A DNA stretch of 34,828 nt from Opitutia bacterium. GTDB taxonomy: Bacteria > Verrucomicrobiota > Verrucomicrobiia > Opitutales > Opitutaceae. Below are positions 15,699 through 24,574 of the stretch, piece by piece. Made by a program: the position numbers and the translations under genes. The notes under the pieces were generated by a model. It searched no databases. It was not told the origin of the DNA and saw only the letters and a program-made list of their open reading frames with translations. The stretch spans positions 1-34,828 of the forward strand of contig JACQFT010000092.1 in NCBI GenBank assembly GCA_016199925.1. Direction: 5' to 3'. The stretch's first letter is position 1. Each line of letters opens with the position of its first letter.

Positions 15699-16828
15699 AA
15701 AAATCCCTCCCGCTCCCATCCCTCGCGCGTCCGCTCGCGCTCGTCGGCGTCGCGCTGTTTTTCGCGCTCAAGGAGCCGAGCTTCCTCGGCGCGCGCAACC
15801 TCACGCAGCTCTTCATCGAGTTCTCCATCGTCGGCACGCTCGCGCTCGGGATGTTCCTCATCATCCTCACGGGCAACATCGACCTCTCCGTCGGCAGCGG
15901 CGTCGGCCTGATCGGCGGGCTCGCCGCCGTGCTGATCACCCAGCACGACTTTCCGGCCGCACTCGGATTGACCGTCGCGCTCGGCGCCGCGCTCGGGCTC
16001 TGGACGCTGATGGGCGCGCTCATCGTGCGGCAGCACATCCCGTCGTTCATCATCACGCTCGGCGGGTTGCTGATCTTCAAGGGACTTTTCTGGCTCGTGA
16101 TCCAGAATTCCACGGTGAACGTCGCGCGCGGCGACGAGGACAACCTCTACTCGCTCCTGACGACTTACTATCTGCCGCACACGGTCGGACTCGGACTGGC
16201 GATTGCCGGCACGGCGGCGGCCGCACTCCTCGCGTGGCGCGGACGCGCCGCGCGCCTCGCCGCCGGGTTGCCCGGGCCGACGCTCCTGCGCACACTCGGC
16301 GCGCCGCTCGCGGGCGGCCTGTTGCTCGTCGCCGTCGCCGTCGTGTGCAACCGCTTCCGCGGCGTGCCGCTGCCGCTGCTGATTCTCGGCGTCGTCACGC
16401 TGGCGGTTTTTTATCTCAGCCGGCACACGCCGTTCGGCCGGCATCTCTATGCGATCGGCGGCAACGAGGACGCCGCACGCCTCTCCGGCATCGAAGTCGA
16501 GAAGGTGCTTATCGGCGCCTTTGCCCTCATGGGCGTCGCGGTCGCCGTCACGGGTTTCATGCTGACCGCCTACTCCGGCGCCTCGACGACGACGGTCGGC
16601 GAGTTGATGGAACTCGACGCCATCGCCGCGTGCGTGATCGGCGGCACGGCGTTGCGCGGCGGGCGCGGCAGCGTGTGGGGCGTGCTCTTCGGCGCGCTGA
16701 TCATGACGGCGTTGTTGAACGGCATGACGCTCATCGCGGTGGCGCCCGAGTTGAAGTTCATCGCCCGCGGCGCCGTCCTCGCCGTCGCCGTCTGGCTCGA
16801 CGTCCGCTTCAGCGCCGCCGGCCGGTAG
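15695..16828 (+). CDS. xylH: Xylose ABC transporter permease
   Basis: A 377-residue inner-membrane permease of the ribose/xylose family (BPD_transp_2), with about ten hydrophobic segments. Conserved pieces are MFLIILTGNIDLSVGSGVGL, PSFIITLGGLLIFKG, GRHLYAIGGNEDAARLSGI and CVIGGTALRGGRGSVWGVLFG. The GTG at 15695 is chosen because it overlaps the xylG stop as GTGA and is followed by a normal Lys-rich N-terminus; extending the frame upstream only gives Arg-rich sequence. It would form the membrane channel for the XylF ligand with energy from XylG. The gene itself looks intact although its ATPase partner is damaged. Confidence 0.93.
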   Translation: MKKSLPLPSLARPLALVGVALFFALKEPSFLGARNLTQLFIEFSIVGTLALGMFLIILTGNIDLSVGSGVGLIGGLAAVLITQHDFPAALGLTVALGAALGLWTLMGALIVRQHIPSFIITLGGLLIFKGLFWLVIQNSTVNVARGDEDNLYSLLTTYYLPHTVGLGLAIAGTAAAALLAWRGRAARLAAGLPGPTLLRTLGAPLAGGLLLVAVAVVCNRFRGVPLPLLILGVVTLAVFYLSRHTPFGRHLYAIGGNEDAARLSGIEVEKVLIGAFALMGVAVAVTGFMLTAYSGASTTTVGELMELDAIAACVIGGTALRGGRGSVWGVLFGALIMTALLNGMTLIAVAPELKFIARGAVLAVAVWLDVRFSAAGR

Positions 16829-16901
16829 ATCGGGGCGCCGCCAGCGCGGGGGCGGCGGGCCTGTGCATTTCTTGCCATATGCGTCGTGGGAATTGTCGCC
16901 G

Positions 16902-16918
16902 GCAAACTATTCGTTTGC
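16902..16918. promoter_or_regulatory. Inverted repeat GCAAAC-TATTC-GTTTGC upstream of the cus operon
   Basis: A perfect 6-bp inverted repeat with a 5-base spacer, 35 bases before the first gene of the metal-efflux island, inside a locally AT-richer stretch. It may be an operator for a metal sensor. No known box (CueR, CsoR, CopY) matches well, so the role is open. Confidence 0.35.
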
Positions 16919-16952
16919 GCGCGGGCAAAATGCGGCAACAGATTTTCCGCAC

Positions 16953-17315
16953 ATGAAACGCCTCGTCTGGCTCGTCCTCGCCGTTTGCTGCACCGCGTTC
17001 GCGCAGGTGTCGGCCGGCGGGCCGTGGCTTTCGCCGGCGGCTTCCGGCGAATGTTGCGCCGGCTGCGATGGCGCTTGCGGCATGCCCGAATGCGCGCTGC
17101 CCCCCGCGTCGTGGACCGGGGCCGCCCAGAGTGGCGCGGCCGCCACGGTCGCGGCAGCGGCTCGCAAAGGCGCCGCGCTCCGTCGCGTCCCGGTTAAGTT
17201 TTCCGCCGCGTTCGCTGAACCGGCTTCCCGTTTGTTTGCTTCGCGCGCGTCCCCGGTCGGGACGCCGGCTGCGAGTGTCTCCCTGTTCAAGGCGCACTGC
17301 AGCTTCCTGCTCTAA
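16953..17315 (+). CDS. Small exported Cys-rich protein heading the Cus operon
   Basis: A 120-residue protein of no family I recognise. It has a signal peptide (MKRLVWLVLAVCCTAFAQVSA, cleavage near residue 20). A dense Cys patch follows, ECCAGCDGACGMPEC, with C34, C35, C38, C42 and C47, which could bind a soft metal such as Cu(I). The middle is Ala-rich and the C-terminus is FKAHCSFLL. The ATG at 16953 gives the signal peptide; a frame start 30 codons upstream would not. It lies directly before the TolC-like gene. A similarly placed small protein, different in sequence, heads the second efflux operon, which suggests a metal-binding or assembly role. Function is unknown. Confidence 0.7.
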   Translation: MKRLVWLVLAVCCTAFAQVSAGGPWLSPAASGECCAGCDGACGMPECALPPASWTGAAQSGAAATVAAAARKGAALRRVPVKFSAAFAEPASRLFASRASPVGTPAASVSLFKAHCSFLL

Positions 17316-17432
17316 GGCCGCGGCCTGAGTGTGCCCGGGCCCGGCTGTGCGCCGGCCCTTCCGTGTCCTGCCCGGCGCCGTCGCGCGCCCGGGCGACGCG
17401 CCCCGCCCGTCCTCGTCTCCGCCTCCGCTCCC

Positions 17433-18803
17433 ATGAATTTTTCCTGCCCACTTTTTCTCACTGCGTGCGCCCTGCCGTGGCTCGCCGGCTGCACGGCGGT
17501 CTCGCCGGCCGAGCAGTCCGCCCGCGCCCGCGTGCAGGCCGTCGGCGCGCAACTCCGGCCGGACGACCAGACTCCGCCGCTGCCGGAGTTGCGTCCCGAT
17601 GCGCCGCTGCCGGTCTTTCTGCGCTTCGCGCTCCTCAACCATCCGCAGGTCGAGGCCGCCTATTTTGACTGGCGCGCCGCCGTCGCCGCGATCGCGCCCG
17701 CCCGCGCCCTGCCCGACCCGAAACTGACGTTCGAGGCCGACATCACCAACATGCTGATGACGCTCATGCCCGGCCTCATGTTCGACTTCATGGCGGCGGG
17801 CAAGCGCGACGCCATGGCCCGCGAGTTCGCCGCCGCCAGCGAGGTCGCGCACCGCCGTTACGTCACGACCGTGTTGCAGACCGCCGCCGCGGTGAAAATT
17901 TCCTGGGCCGACCTCACCGCCCTCGAGGAGACGCTGCGGCTCCGGCGCGCGGCGCTCGTCACGCTCGGGCAGGCGCGCGAGTTCGCGCACGCCGCCCACC
18001 TCACCGCGCACGCGATGGGCACCCTCGACGCCCTCGCCAAACTCGAGAACGACGCCGGCCGGGTCCGCCTCGAAATCGCGAATCTCGAGGACCAGCGCGG
18101 CGTGTTTCGCGCCGCGTTCAAGTCCGCGCTCGGGCTCGCCCGCACCGTCCCCGATCCGGCCTGGCCCGCGCAATTCACGCCCTCGCCCGCCCTCGGGCTG
18201 ACGGACGACGCCTTCTGGACCGCCGCCTCCGCCGCGAACCCGCGCCTCGGCGAGATGCGCGCGATGGTCGAGATGGCCGTCGCCCAAATCGCCGTCGCGG
18301 AAAAAATCCGCACCCCCGACTTCGCCCTCGGCGGGATGGTGGACCTCAAAGCCGACCCGCTCATGTGGCGCCCGCAGGCGACACTGACGCTCCCGATCTG
18401 GCGCGAAAAAATCGCCGCGACGATTCGCGCCGCGCACGACCGCCGCGCCGCCGCCGGCGCCCGTTTCCGCGCCGAGGAGCTGATGGTCGCCGCCGACCTT
18501 GCGCGCATGACCTTCATGGTGCGCGAAGCCGACCGCATGGTCGCCTATCTCGACACCGTCGCCGGGCCGAGCCTCCGGCGCTCGCGTGCAACCGTCGAGG
18601 CCGCCTACCAGACCGGCATGAGCGGCTTCGCCATGATTCCGGAAACCCAATTGATGATCCTCGCCATGCAGACGGAGCGCGTCGCCGCTCTCCGCGAACG
18701 CGAGAAGACCCTCGCCGAACTTTCCCTGCTCGTCGCCGGCCAGCCGCCCGCCGGGGCCCCGCTCGATGCTCCGGCCGCAGCCGTCCTTTCCCTCCACCCT
18801 TGA
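17433..18803 (+). CDS. cusC: TolC-family outer-membrane lipoprotein of the Cus pump
   Basis: A 456-residue outer-membrane efflux protein. The lipobox LAGC places the lipidated Cys at residue 20 (MNFSCPLFLTACALPWLAGC). Two OEP-type repeats of long helices follow: LRFALLNHPQVEAAYFDWRAA and PDPKLTFEADITNML in the first, and AASAANPRLGEMRAMVEMAV in the second. Met-rich stretches (NMLMTLMPGLMFDFMAAGKRDAM split around residues 108-127) are typical of copper-associated TolC homologues. It should form the outer-membrane exit duct of the Cu/Ag pump. The start ATG at 17433 gives the lipoprotein signal. Only 13 bases separate its stop from the adaptor gene. The symbol is by role and position; sequence similarity to E. 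coli CusC is modest. Confidence 0.9.
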   Translation: MNFSCPLFLTACALPWLAGCTAVSPAEQSARARVQAVGAQLRPDDQTPPLPELRPDAPLPVFLRFALLNHPQVEAAYFDWRAAVAAIAPARALPDPKLTFEADITNMLMTLMPGLMFDFMAAGKRDAMAREFAAASEVAHRRYVTTVLQTAAAVKISWADLTALEETLRLRRAALVTLGQAREFAHAAHLTAHAMGTLDALAKLENDAGRVRLEIANLEDQRGVFRAAFKSALGLARTVPDPAWPAQFTPSPALGLTDDAFWTAASAANPRLGEMRAMVEMAVAQIAVAEKIRTPDFALGGMVDLKADPLMWRPQATLTLPIWREKIAATIRAAHDRRAAAGARFRAEELMVAADLARMTFMVREADRMVAYLDTVAGPSLRRSRATVEAAYQTGMSGFAMIPETQLMILAMQTERVAALREREKTLAELSLLVAGQPPAGAPLDAPAAAVLSLHP

Positions 18804-18816
18804 AAATTTTCCCGCC

Positions 18817-20601
18817 ATGAAATTCCTCCGCTTGCTCTTCCTTCTTCCTCTCGCGTCCGGTCTCGCCCCCGGCGGGCTCCACCCCGCGCCGCACGCGCAC
18901 GCCGCGCCCGCCGGCGCCGCGAAGCAGCTCTACACTTGCGGCATGCACCCGCAGATCATCAAGGACGCCCCGGGCGACTGCCCCATCTGCGGGATGAAAC
19001 TCACGCCCGTCCGCGCCAACGGCGGCGCCGCCGCACCCGCCGCGCCCGGCGAGCGCAAAATCAAATTCTACAAATCTTCCATGACTCCCGGCGAAGTCAG
19101 CCCGCGGCCGGGCAAGGACTCGATGGGCATGGACCTCGTCCCCGTTTACGACGACGCGCCCGCGGCGGACACCATCACCATCGACGCCGGCACGATCCAG
19201 AAAATGAACCTCAAGACCGGCCTCGTGACCGCCGGCCCCGTGCGCCGCACCGTTCGCGCCGTCGGCCTCGTCGCCTACGACGAGCGCGGCCTGCGCGACA
19301 TCACCGTCAAATACGAAGGCTGGATCGAGCGGCTCTACGTCGACGCCACCTGGACGCCCGTGCGGGCCGGCGATCCGCTGTTCGAGATCTATTCGCCCGA
19401 TCTCTACAACGCCCAGCTAAACTACCTCGTCGCCTTGCGCGGCGAAGGCCCCGCGGGCGGCCCGCTCACCCACGCCGCCCGGGCGCGCCTCGAACTCTAC
19501 GACGTGTCCGCCGACTTTCTCGCCGAGATCGCAAAGACCGGAGAGGCGCGCCGCACCTACACCTACCGCTCGCCCGGCGCCGGCTTCGTCATCGAGAAAA
19601 TGGCCGTCGCCGGCCAGATGATGCGCCCCGGCGAAAAATTCTACCGCCTCGCCGATCTCTCGACGGTGTGGATCAACGCGCAGCTCTACGAAAACGATCT
19701 GGGCCTGGTCGCCGCCGGGCAGGCGGCCGAAGTGCGGACGACCTACGCCGGCGAGCGCCCGGTCCGCGCCACCGTCGCGCAGGTGCTGCCCCAAATCGAA
19801 GGCGCCACCCGCACGGCGACCGCCCGGCTCGTCCTCGCCAACCCCGACGGTCGGCTCCGCCCGGGCATGTTCGCCGACGTGCGCTTAGACGTGGAACTCG
19901 CCGCCCACGCCGTGCTCGTGCCCGACTCCGCCGTGCTCCGCAGCGGCGAACGCAACACCGTCTTCATCGCCCGCGCCGACGGCAGCTTCGAACCGCGCGC
20001 TGTGCAACTCGGCACCCGCACCGACGACTACCGCTACGCCGTCCTGAGCGGACTCGCGGCGGGCGACCGCGTCGTCATCTCCGGCCAGTTCATGCTCGAT
20101 TCCGAAAGCCAGCTCCGCGAGGCCATCCAGAAAATGCTGCGCGGCGACGCCGCAGCTCCTGCCACGGCGGACAAACCCGCCGGACCAACCTCCGCCATGA
20201 CTCCCGCCGCAGATAAGGCCGCGCCGCTCTACACCTGCCCGATGCCGAGCCACGCCCACGTCGTCACCGATCACCCCGGCCAGTGTCCGGAATGCGCCAT
20301 GACCCTCGTGCCCACGAGCGACGTGGCCCACGGAGAATCCGCCGGGGAAACCTGGCGCCGGCAACACGCTCGGGGCGCAGCGCCCGCGGCGAAGGTCCAG
20401 CCCGGCGGTGCAGTTGCGGTGTTGCCGACGGGACATCCGCCCATCGGCGACGCCCCGGCCATGACCGAGCTGCTCGCCCTGCTCAAGCAGAACGCCCCCG
20501 CCGCCAAGCCGGCCGGCGCCAGTGCCGACGCCTGTGGCAGTTGCGGCCTGAGCCAGGCCGCGATGGCCGCCGGCGAACCCTGCGAACCCGGCAAACAATA
20601 G
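18817..20601 (+). CDS. cusB: CusB-like RND periplasmic adaptor with three metal-binding modules
   Basis: A 594-residue membrane-fusion protein with a signal peptide. An N-terminal heavy-metal-binding module (about 38-66) reads YTCGMHPQI...GDCPICGMKLTPV, with C41, M43, H44, C55, C58 and M60. A second, Cys-free module (about 80-111) has FYKSSMTPG...PGKDSMGMDLVPVY, the CusB-type Met motif. The lipoyl/hairpin and beta-barrel adaptor body follows (about 118-440, with VKYEGWIERLYV and FEIYSPDLYNAQLNY). A third Cys/Met/His module is at about 470-500 (YTCPMPSHAHVV...CPECAMTLVPT). The tail has CGSCG. It links CusA to the outer-membrane duct and hands over Cu(I)/Ag(I). A C-terminal extension with an extra binding module is longer than E. 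coli CusB. It is followed by cusA after 54 bases. Confidence 0.94.
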   Translation: MKFLRLLFLLPLASGLAPGGLHPAPHAHAAPAGAAKQLYTCGMHPQIIKDAPGDCPICGMKLTPVRANGGAAAPAAPGERKIKFYKSSMTPGEVSPRPGKDSMGMDLVPVYDDAPAADTITIDAGTIQKMNLKTGLVTAGPVRRTVRAVGLVAYDERGLRDITVKYEGWIERLYVDATWTPVRAGDPLFEIYSPDLYNAQLNYLVALRGEGPAGGPLTHAARARLELYDVSADFLAEIAKTGEARRTYTYRSPGAGFVIEKMAVAGQMMRPGEKFYRLADLSTVWINAQLYENDLGLVAAGQAAEVRTTYAGERPVRATVAQVLPQIEGATRTATARLVLANPDGRLRPGMFADVRLDVELAAHAVLVPDSAVLRSGERNTVFIARADGSFEPRAVQLGTRTDDYRYAVLSGLAAGDRVVISGQFMLDSESQLREAIQKMLRGDAAAPATADKPAGPTSAMTPAADKAAPLYTCPMPSHAHVVTDHPGQCPECAMTLVPTSDVAHGESAGETWRRQHARGAAPAAKVQPGGAVAVLPTGHPPIGDAPAMTELLALLKQNAPAAKPAGASADACGSCGLSQAAMAAGEPCEPGKQ

Positions 20602-20655
20602 TCCCCACCCCCGCCCTTCCGCCCACCGCCCGCCGCCAGCCTTCCCTTCCCCGCC

Positions 20656-23600
20656 ATGCTCAAGACCATCATCGAATACTCCCTGAAGAACAAAGTCCTC
20701 GTGCTCGTCGCGACGGCCTTGATCGTGGCGGCCGGCGTTTACTCGCTGAAAAAAATCCCGCTCGACGCGATCCCCGACCTTTCGGACACGCAGGTCATCA
20801 TCTACACCGAGTGGCCGGGCCAGGCGCCGCAGATCGTGCAGGACCAACTGACGTATCCGCTCACGACCAAGATGCTCTCGGTGCCGGCGGCCAAGGTCGT
20901 GCGCGGCTACTCGTTCTACGGATTCTCGTTTGTCTATGTCATCTTCGAGGACGGCACCGATCCTTACTGGGCGCGCAGCCGCGTGCTCGAATACCTCAGC
21001 GGCCTCGCCGCCTCTCTGCCGCGCAACGCCGTCCCGCGCCTCGGGCCCGATGCCACGGGCGTGGGCTGGGCGTTCATGTATGCGCTCAATTCGCCGAAGC
21101 GCGATCTCGCCGAGCTGCGCTCCATGCAGGACTGGTTTTTGCGCTATCAGCTCGCCAGCACCGAGGGCGTGGCCGAGATCGCCTCCGTCGGCGGCTTCGT
21201 GAAACAATACCAGATCACCGTCGATCCGCTCCGGCTGCGCGCCTACAATCTCGCGCTGAGCGAGGTCGCGATGGCCGTCGAGCGCAGCAACGGCGAAGTC
21301 GGCGGACGCTCGATCGAGATGGCGGAGAAGGAATTCATCCTCCGCGTGCGCGGCTACATCACCGGACTCGACGACTTGCGGAAGATCGTCGTCGGCCTCG
21401 GCCCCAACGGCACGCCGGTGCGCCTCGGCGACGTGGCCGACGTGCAGCTCGGCTCCGACATGCGCCGCGGCATCGCCGAGCTGAACGGCGAGGGCGAGAC
21501 GGTCGGCGGCATCGTCGTCGTGCGCTACGGCGCCGACACGCGCAACGTCATCGCCGCCGTGAAGGCGCGCCTCGACCAGGCGATGCAGAGCCTGCCGCCG
21601 GACGTGACCTACACCATCGTCTATGACCGGACGACGCTGATCGACCGCGCCGTCGAGACGCTGCAGTGGAAGCTCATCGAGGAGAGCGCCGTCGTCGCGC
21701 TGATTTGCATTCTGTTTCTCCTGCACGTCCGCAGCGCGCTCGTGGCGATCGTGGTCCTGCCGATCGCCGTGCTCGGCTCCTTCGTCATCATGTATTGGCA
21801 GGGCCTCAGCGCGAACATCATGTCGCTCGGCGGCATCGCCATCGCGATCGGCGCGATGGTGGACGCCGTGATCATCATGATCGAGAACGCCCACAAGCAC
21901 CTGGAGCACGACGCCGGCAAGAAGCCGCACTGGGACATCATCCGCGACGCCTCCGTCGAGGTCGGCCCCACGCTCTTCTACTCGCTGCTGGTCATCACCA
22001 TGTCGTTCCTGCCGGTGTTCACCCTGCAGGCGCAGGAGGGCCGGCTCTTCAAGCCGCTCGCATTTACCAAGACCTACTCGATGGCGACCGCCGCGCTGCT
22101 CTCGATCACGCTCGCGCCGGTCCTCATGGGCTTCTTCATCCGCGGCAAAATTCCGGCGGAGGAGAAAAACCCGCTCAACCGCTTCCTCATCTGGGTCTAT
22201 CATCCGCTGCTGGACCTCGTGATCAACTGGCGCAAGACCGTCATCGCGCTCGCGGCCGCGACCATCGCGTGGGTATTCTTCCCGTGGAATTTTCTCGTCG
22301 TGCAGCGTCTGCCCGAGGGCGGAGTCAAGGCCGTCGCCGCGCAGATCGGCCGCGCCTTCCCTTTCCAGAACCTCGGCTCGGAGTTCATGCCGCCGCTCTA
22401 TGAGGGCGACTTGCTCTATATGCCGACCACGTTTCCCGGCATCTCGCCCACGAAGGCCCGGGAAATTCTCCAGCAGACCGACGCGATCATCCGCACCTTC
22501 GCCGAGGTGCATCACGTCTTCGGCAAAATCGGCCGCGCCGAAACCGCGACCGACCCCGCGCCCTTCGACATGGTTGAGACCACGATCAAGCTGCGCGACG
22601 AAAGCGAGTGGCCGGAAGTGGACATCACCGACGCCGCCGGCCGCGTCGTCGCCCATCGCCGGGGCACGATCGAGGAACTCACCCACGCGCTCAACGCCGC
22701 CGTGCAGATTCCCGGCCTCACCAATGCCTGGACGATGCCGATCAAGACCCGCATCGACATGCTCGCCACCGGCATCAAGACCCCCGTCGGCATCAAGATC
22801 GCCGGCGCGAGCCTCCCGGAGCTGGAACGCATCGCGGGTCAGGTCGAGGCGATCATCCGCGGCGTGCCGGGCACGAGCAGCGTGTTCGCCGAGCGCGTGA
22901 TGGGCGGCAACTACGTGGAGTTCGACCTCGATCGCGAGGCCATCGCCCGCTACGGCCTCACCGTGCGCGACGTGCAGGACGTGCTCGAAGTCGCGCTCGG
23001 CGGCATGCCGCTCACCACCACCGTCGAGGGGCTCGAACGCTACGCCGTCACGCTCCGCTACAGCCGCGACTACCGCGAGAATCTCGAGGCCCTGCGGGAA
23101 ATCTCGATCCCGGTCAAGACCGTCGCGCCCGCCGGGGCCGCCGGCGGCGGGATGGGCGGCGGCAGCGCGGCGGCGCCCGTCGTCGCGCAGGTGCCGCTGG
23201 ACCAGCTCGCCAAGGTCCGCGTCGTGGCCGCGCCGATGGGCATCAAGAGCGAAGCCGCCGTGCCCAACGCCTGGATCTACGTCGATGTGCAGGGCGTGGA
23301 CCTCGGCACCTACGTCCGGCGCGCGCAGGCCGCCGTCAACGACGCGCTGCAAAAAGGCGAAATCAAGATGCCGACCGGCTACAGCATTTTTTGGAGCGGG
23401 CAATTCGAATACATGCAGCGCGCCCGAGCCCGCCTGCTGCTCGTCATCCCGCTCACGCTCCTGCTCATCACCTTCATCATTTATCTCAACACCCAGTCGC
23501 TGGTGAAACTCGCCATCGTCATGCTCGCCGTCCCGTTCTCCCTCGTGGGCGCGTTCTGGATGCTCTACCTCTTCGACTACAACCTCAGCGTCGCCGTCTG

Positions 23601-23994
23601 GGTCGGCATCATCGCGCTCGCCGGCCTCGATGCCGAGACCGGCGTCGTCATGCTGCTCTATCTCGACCTCGCTTACGACGACTGGAAAAAATCCGGCCGC
23701 CTCCGCACGCCCGCCGACCTGCGCGACGCGATCTACCACGGCGCCGTGAAACGCGTCCGCCCGAAGGCCATGACCGCCGCCGTCATCATCGCCGGCCTCA
23801 TGCCGATCCTCTGGAGCCACGGCGCCGGGGCCGACGTGATGAAACGCATCGCCACGCCCATGGTCGGCGGCGTCATCACCTCGACGCTGATGGAGCTGCT
23901 CGTTTACCCCGCCATCTTTTTCCTCTGGCGCCGCCGCAGCCTGCCGCCCGCCCCTCCGAGTGAGCCCGCGCCTCAACCCGTCCTCTCCTCATGA
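20656..23994 (+). CDS. cusA: Heavy-metal RND efflux pump, Cu(I)/Ag(I) type
   Basis: A 1112-residue inner-membrane proton-driven pump with the RND plan of 12 helices and two large periplasmic loops. The three Met residues that form the copper relay in E. coli CusA are all present: M589 (LLYMPTT), M639 (PFDMVETTI) and M702 (TRIDMLATGIK). The proton-relay Asp is D403 in AIGAMVDAVIIMIENAHK, matching the monovalent-metal class and not CzcA. A Gly-rich insert (about residues 826-842, GAAGGGMGGGSAAAP) lies in the second periplasmic loop where E. coli CusA has none that I recall. Its stop overlaps the next lipoprotein gene (ATGA). Together with the genes at 17433 and 18817 it forms a complete Cus-type pump expelling Cu(I)/Ag(I) from periplasm and cytoplasm. 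Confidence 0.96.
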   Translation: MLKTIIEYSLKNKVLVLVATALIVAAGVYSLKKIPLDAIPDLSDTQVIIYTEWPGQAPQIVQDQLTYPLTTKMLSVPAAKVVRGYSFYGFSFVYVIFEDGTDPYWARSRVLEYLSGLAASLPRNAVPRLGPDATGVGWAFMYALNSPKRDLAELRSMQDWFLRYQLASTEGVAEIASVGGFVKQYQITVDPLRLRAYNLALSEVAMAVERSNGEVGGRSIEMAEKEFILRVRGYITGLDDLRKIVVGLGPNGTPVRLGDVADVQLGSDMRRGIAELNGEGETVGGIVVVRYGADTRNVIAAVKARLDQAMQSLPPDVTYTIVYDRTTLIDRAVETLQWKLIEESAVVALICILFLLHVRSALVAIVVLPIAVLGSFVIMYWQGLSANIMSLGGIAIAIGAMVDAVIIMIENAHKHLEHDAGKKPHWDIIRDASVEVGPTLFYSLLVITMSFLPVFTLQAQEGRLFKPLAFTKTYSMATAALLSITLAPVLMGFFIRGKIPAEEKNPLNRFLIWVYHPLLDLVINWRKTVIALAAATIAWVFFPWNFLVVQRLPEGGVKAVAAQIGRAFPFQNLGSEFMPPLYEGDLLYMPTTFPGISPTKAREILQQTDAIIRTFAEVHHVFGKIGRAETATDPAPFDMVETTIKLRDESEWPEVDITDAAGRVVAHRRGTIEELTHALNAAVQIPGLTNAWTMPIKTRIDMLATGIKTPVGIKIAGASLPELERIAGQVEAIIRGVPGTSSVFAERVMGGNYVEFDLDREAIARYGLTVRDVQDVLEVALGGMPLTTTVEGLERYAVTLRYSRDYRENLEALREISIPVKTVAPAGAAGGGMGGGSAAAPVVAQVPLDQLAKVRVVAAPMGIKSEAAVPNAWIYVDVQGVDLGTYVRRAQAAVNDALQKGEIKMPTGYSIFWSGQFEYMQRARARLLLVIPLTLLLITFIIYLNTQSLVKLAIVMLAVPFSLVGAFWMLYLFDYNLSVAVWVGIIALAGLDAETGVVMLLYLDLAYDDWKKSGRLRTPADLRDAIYHGAVKRVRPKAMTAAVIIAGLMPILWSHGAGADVMKRIATPMVGGVITSTLMELLVYPAIFFLWRRRSLPPAPPSEPAPQPVLSS

Positions 23995-24230
23995 AAACAT
24001 CCCGTCTGTTCCTCTCGCTCGCGGCGCTCCTCGGCGCCTTGTTCCTCTCCGGCTGCATGGCCGCCATGATCCCCGCCATGGTCCTCGGGCACGCCAGCCA
24101 CGGCCAACGCTCCTCGGCCCACGGCGCCGCCGCCGAAACCTGCGCCTGCGCACGCCCGGCAGACGCACCTCCCGACGCTACCGCTCCTCCGCCCGTCGCG
24201 CCGCCCGCGGACCACGACCACCGGCCCTGA
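23991..24230 (+). CDS. Small Met/His-rich lipoprotein coupled to cusA
   Basis: A 79-residue lipoprotein. The lipobox FLSGC places the lipidated Cys at residue 22. The mature part starts Met-rich (MAAMIPAMVLGHASHG), contains CAC and ends DHDHRP, so it carries several soft-metal ligands. Its ATG overlaps the cusA stop (ATGA), a strong sign of translational coupling and joint function. I do not recognise the family. A role in catching or delivering copper at the membrane is inference. Confidence 0.72.
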   Translation: MKTSRLFLSLAALLGALFLSGCMAAMIPAMVLGHASHGQRSSAHGAAAETCACARPADAPPDATAPPPVAPPADHDHRP

Positions 24231-24245
24231 CCCCGGGCCCGTCCC

Positions 24246-24476
24246 ATGAGCGACGATCCCGACCGCGGCGAAACCTGCATCGTCTGCGGCCGATCCACCG
24301 AGGGCGACCGCGGTTTCGCGCACCGCTACCTCGACGGACGGCCCTTCGCCGTGTGCGGCCCGCTGTGTCTCCAACTGTTCGAGCGCGCCAGCGACCGCTT
24401 TGCCCGGGGCGACCGGCCCCAAACCATGCTTCAGCAACTGCTCGACGAAATCACATGGCGGGATTCCCGGTGGTGA
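24246..24476 (+). CDS. Small TRASH-like metal-binding protein
   Basis: A 76-residue protein without a signal peptide. It has four Cys in the pattern C11-x2-C14-x22-C37-x3-C41 (CIVCGRS ... FAVCGPLCLQLF), which resembles the TRASH/MYM-type zinc-ribbon fold proposed for metal trafficking and sensing. The C-terminal third is a charged helix (LFERASDRFARGD, then MLQQLLDEITW). The gene starts 15 bases after the lipoprotein coupled to cusA. It is the only clearly cytoplasmic-looking small protein of the island besides the methyltransferase, so a copper chaperone or sensor role is attractive but unproven. Confidence 0.65.
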   Translation: MSDDPDRGETCIVCGRSTEGDRGFAHRYLDGRPFAVCGPLCLQLFERASDRFARGDRPQTMLQQLLDEITWRDSRW

Positions 24477-24574
24477 CGGGCCGACGATCGCGGCTTGCCC
24501 GCCGCCGGCGGACGCGCTCGGCCCCGCCCGGCGCCCGCGTTTCCGCGACGCCGCTGCGCCAACTCTTTTCTCCC

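Noticed and set aside
19885-23976. Open frame of about 1360 codons on the minus strand opposite cusB and cusA
   Set aside because: Low-complexity His/Asp/Arg-rich translation with no recognisable domain; the plus strand encodes a conserved pump.
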